DNA of 64,000 bases from the NCBI GenBank assembly GCA_023091665.1, contig JALJCQ010000026.1, positions 1,612,001 to 1,676,000 on the forward strand. The letters are read 5' to 3'. Positions 60,728-64,000 of this stretch are shown piece after piece. Every line of letters starts with the position of its first letter. Position 1 is the stretch's first letter. The DNA comes from Pythium myriotylum (taxonomy: Eukaryota; Oomycota; Peronosporomycetes; Pythiales; Pythiaceae). A program made the translations under genes and the position numbers. The notes under the pieces were generated by a model. The model had not been told where the DNA came from. It saw only the letters and a list, made by a program, of their open reading frames with translations, and made no database searches.

Positions 60728-61616
60728 CAAAACGATCCGTTCGTAGTTGCCGTTAACTCCAACATCCTCTCTGTTCGCGAATAGAGACTCTCATGAGTGC
60801 TCAGAATTAATATCAACTTAAGCTAATATGACAAGCCAACGAATTCCCATCTGCTGTCCAGTTTTTTGGCATAAAAGAAATGTCGGATCTTCGGCTTTGA
60901 TGTTGACGCAGCTGAACTGGTCGACGCTGCTGCAAGTGTACGGGGAGAGGAGAGCATGAAGCAATCATTGCTGGCTCAGGCCCCACCGATGCATCGGGAT
61001 TCACTGCGTCAGGTCGCTTCTGTAATGTTTGATTAGAATCGGACTGCATCGCTTTAAGAACGAGATTTTCTAGTCACACAGTGGTATTGTATGGGGCGCG
61101 CCTCTGAAGCAGGAATTCGGCACATTGCAGTGAAGTTCACTCGCAAACCTACGAGGGCGTTACAGTTTTGTGTCGGACGGTCAAAGACAACGAAGTTGCA
61201 GATGGTGCATGCACTTTGTGATTGTGACTCATGGGAGGCTGATAAATTCCATTTTCAAAGGCTTTTCGTCTTGCGACGAGAACTGTTGATCCAGACTTTC
61301 AATTTCGAACAGCGTCACCAACGGAATCAACCGAATTCCGACTCTCATCTCTGCTCAAAGCGACGAAATTACTAAAACAAAATTCGAGCCGGTGAGGATG
61401 CACATCCGAGGCTCTTTCTCATGCAGGTGTCAGTATGACAGAAGCGATTGCGCGAGGAGGCTGTTCATTTGACGCGGATGGTAGGGTGTGTTTCTTTACT
61501 TCAGAAGAATGGGTCGTTGGGAATTGCGTATTCGCAAAGTTGTTGCTGGGTGGCCCGACAGTGAGAAAGGAGGAGTTCCACCACAAATAAACACCATTAG
61601 AAAGCATGAGCAGGAG
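60728..61616. other. Intergenic, no gene recognised
   Basis: Short open frames only. GTCCAGTTTTTTGG at 60857 recalls the GTCCAG-rich flanks of the Cryptons. Nothing else. Confidence 0.45.
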
Positions 61617-61905
61617 TAGAGAACGATAGTGATGGTGATTATCCGGACTTGGTGGTTCGCTGGCGGATTCGAGAGTGAGCTCCCTGGACCGCCATTCATT
61701 TTGGTTTTTGGTAATCTTGTTGCGCTATAAAAATATCAATATAAACGAGCTTGTCCCTCTGAACATGGTAAGCTTCTCCGCTGGGTCCAGAGAGTGAGTC
61801 TAGCGGCTTCCCCTTCGTGGCGTGGGCACTCGGGATGACCGTCCTCTGTGGGACTAAGGTCATCCAGGGCGTGCTGGTGTGCCGCATCTCCCGCCGTCTG
61901 CGGAC
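61617..61905 (+). repeat. 289-bp direct repeat, left copy
   Basis: Appears identical to 63275-63563 by eye. Carries CGCTATAAAAATATC, a TATA-like box on the plus strand. It flanks the copia fragment like an LTR but lacks TG...CA ends. Confidence 0.85.
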
Positions 61906-63060
61906 CGCCAACAATAACGCCCGGGGAGAAGCACTTTGTAACCCTTGATATCATCCGTACACCCGACGAATGCACCGAGCTCCCCTCGCGGCTCGGTAAA
62001 TCGCTGGTACGTTACACGAATTTCCTCCAGAATGCGCGATGATACAGCTTGGCCAAACGTCGGGAGCTTGCTTACGTCCGGCCGCCTCTCGAACAACTGC
62101 TTGTGTGGAGGGAAGGACTCCCCGTGCTTGGGAATTCTGTTCCGCAGGAACACAGCGTGCAGAAGCGCGCCCGCCCACATAGAGTGGTGAAGGCCTGAAT
62201 CAATCAGGATGGCCGCATCTCCGTGAGCGTTCGCACGGCTCGCTCGGCGACGCCATTCTCGAAGGAACTCTATCTTGTGCTATGCTCCTGCACGGTGCCT
62301 TCTTGCTGGACGAGCCACCAAAAGTCCATGTTGAGAAATTCTGATCCTCCGTCGGTGCGGCCGATCTTTACCACGGATGCTTGGACAGCGGCCTGCCACT
62401 CGATGAGCTTGAGGAACTCTTGAGCTTGCTTGTTGCCTCAGATCTCTTCTTCATTGGGTGCGCCTGGAGGAAGCCGCGCCATGCCACAACCATGAAGAAC
62501 CGGTGTCCTTCCCGAGACTTGACCACCGTGCTGCTAAGATCGGCGTGAACCACACCGTCTGCCACCTCATCCGAACTCGATCGGTTCTTGCGCGGCGACT
62601 TACCGATGGCCTTCGTGAGCGCGCAAACGACGCACAAGTGGGGTTTTGCTCCTTTTGCGATCTTGCGTCCTCTGACTATCTAGTTTCTCACCATCACCTT
62701 TAGTGTCTTGTCGTTCAGGTGACCTAGTCGTCGGTGCCAGGATTCAAGGTCCGTGCCGAGCGCTGATAGCGCCTTGGCGCACGTCACATCTTTGTTCGTG
62801 TGGGCCTGCTCTAGCGTGATGAGCGGGTAGAACCCGTTGACGTATCGCGCTATGCACGCCACTTGCCTGTGTTGGCCGCGAAATACCGTGTCGCCGACCG
62901 CGTTGAACATGACCTGGCGACCGTCGTGGACGAGTATGGACACTTTGATGGTTTTATCCGCCAATTGCTGCTGCAATGGCCACGAGCGCTGGACCGACCG
63001 CGGCCAGCTGCGCAGCAATGTTGACATCGATTCTCGCTACGGGCGGTAGAATTGGCGCGC
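61906..63060 (-). mobile_element. Ty1/copia Pol fragment (GAG-pre-integrase, integrase), decayed
   Basis: On the minus strand in several frames: LESWHRRLGHLNDKTLKVMV (GAG-pre-integrase), CVVCALTKAIGKSP and VVHADLSSTVVKSREGHRFF (integrase core Asp). Then come [19 protein letters not shown] and [15 protein letters not shown] (Asp and Glu region), and [27 protein letters not shown], then [20 protein letters not shown]. Stops and shifts are frequent. Protease, RT and RNase H are missing, so it is a dead fragment. Confidence 0.85.
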
Positions 63061-63119
63061 CACCAAGGGCTGCTGGAGGTACGGAACTGAAGCGGCAAGC
63101 GCGTTTGCTCCCGCAGCGT

Positions 63120-63120
<1 letters not shown>

Positions 63121-63150
<30 letters not shown>
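63121..63150 (+). repeat. Run of 30 G
   Basis: Uninterrupted poly-G flanked by related short sequences (GAAGCGGCAAGCG...CCCGCAGCG and GAAGCGGCTTGCCCCCGCAGCG). It may form G-quadruplexes, or be an assembly or polymerase artefact. Confidence 0.95.
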
Positions 63151-63152
<2 letters not shown>

Positions 63153-63274
63153 GAGACAAAGCCGACCCGGTCATTGAAGCGGCTTGCCCCCGCAGCGACG
63201 TATTTGGACTTCTAGTGTTCGTTCGTGTTGAGCGAATGCGGGTGTTAGCCTGTCGAAACGTTAGCCGTGAACAC

Positions 63275-63563
63275 TAGAGAACGATAGTGATGGTGATTAT
63301 CCGGACTTGGTGGTTCGCTGGCGGATTCGAGAGTGAGCTCCCTGGACCGCCATTCATTTTGGTTTTTGGTAATCTTGTTGCGCTATAAAAATATCAATAT
63401 AAACGAGCTTGTCCCTCTGAACATGGTAAGCTTCTCCGCTGGGTCCAGAGAGTGAGTCTAGCGGCTTCCCCTTCGTGGCGTGGGCACTCGGGATGACCGT
63501 CCTCTGTGGGACTAAGGTCATCCAGGGCGTGCTGGTGTGCCGCATCTCCCGCCGTCTGCGGAC
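63275..63563 (+). repeat. 289-bp direct repeat, right copy
   Basis: Identical partner of 61617-61905 as far as can be checked by eye; similarity fades within 20 bp beyond both ends. Confidence 0.85.
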
Positions 63564-64000
63564 TGCGAAGAATAGCTTCGAGCTTCAGCACTCGTAGAAG
63601 ATGGTGGAGATCAGTCTGTCCACCATGTATGTGTGCTGCAGTCAATAGATGGAGGCTGGGACGGGATCTCTCTATCGTTCGTAAGAAATGGCTGGAAAAA
63701 TCGTTCCTGTCAGCCAGCGCATGTGGACAGCCTCCTTGTATCATACCGCGAAATCAGTAACGTAAATGGCCAGTTTAAGAAAGGATTTTGGACGCCCTAA
63801 CAAACCCCTTGACTTCTCATGCTCCAAATATCCATTTTCACATTTTTGAACACGATTGAGATCCTTGCACGTCTGTTAATCGAGTCGCACAGGTGCGAGC
63901 GCTTACATACAAGCAACTATCAGAGAGTGCGGCTTAAAAATGGTAAGTGCAAAAATCACAGGATCAGTTTAAGAAAATTCAAACGTCTATTTTTTGGGGG
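63564..64000. other. Window end, no gene recognised
   Basis: AT-rich towards the end, with no motif-bearing frame. Confidence 0.4.

Noticed and set aside
1..64000. RXLR or Crinkler effectors, tRNA, rRNA, CRISPR
   Set aside because: No signal peptide plus RXLR-EER, no LFLAK-type start, no cloverleaf or rRNA signature was seen in either strand; a covariance or profile search would be decisive.

Overview
The window is nuclear DNA of an oomycete, most likely Phytophthora- or Pythium-like. The evidence is the mix of GC-rich coding regions, very short GT-AG introns (47-85 bp), oomycete-type initiator motifs (CTCATTCTCGAATTC) upstream of two genes, RWP-RK genes with no plant context, FRO-like ferric reductases, and Crypton, Ulp-bearing MULE, Ty3 chromovirus and Ty1/copia elements. 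A gene for the motile-cilium protein MNS1 implies a lineage that makes flagellated zoospores. Exon structures were assembled by eye from splice signals and reading frame; no alignment or database search was run.

Layout. 1-10 kb is a rearranged cluster of two distantly related coiled-coil gene families. Three members are intact (4338-4838, 7295-8065, 9192-9692), with several decayed copies and a 671-bp inverted repeat 4.3 kb apart. A three-exon membrane-protein gene (5931-6796) and an orphan coding fragment (8520-8830) lie between them. 10-15 kb holds three RWP-RK transcription factor genes around a cysteine-rich single-pass membrane protein gene. 15-27.5 kb has three paralogous three-exon putative glycosyltransferase genes (middle exon exactly 463 bp in each). 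Between the first and second are HPRT, BOLA3 and RIC1, and the RIC1 carries embedded PDZ-like and acyl-CoA-binding-like modules. 28-31 kb has MNS1 and PRP19 tail to tail.

32-43.5 kb is a cluster of four FRO-like ferric reductase genes. The first two form a palindromic duplication (arms of 2449 bp, 104-bp spacer). The arms look virtually identical except for a 101-bp patch with about 30 differences, which points to gene conversion.

45.6-60.7 kb is a nested transposon complex. Crypton A, an internally deleted tyrosine-recombinase element, was hit by a 5'-truncated non-LTR retroelement fragment encoding RNase H (12-bp target duplication). That fragment was then split by a complete Ty3/gypsy chromovirus with 488-bp LTRs (5-bp target duplication). 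Next to it, Crypton B is split by a 4.8-kb MULE (9-bp target duplication) that carries transposase, SWIM zinc finger and a Ulp1-type protease in one reading frame. 61.6-63.6 kb is a decayed Ty1/copia integrase fragment bracketed by a 289-bp direct repeat, with a run of 30 G.

The conserved genes serve housekeeping roles: purine salvage, Fe-S maturation, Golgi Rab activation, cilium structure and splicing. The accessory genes (coiled-coil families, RWP-RK, glycosyltransferases, ferric reductases) have expanded by local duplication, and the right-hand 18 kb is a transposon graveyard.
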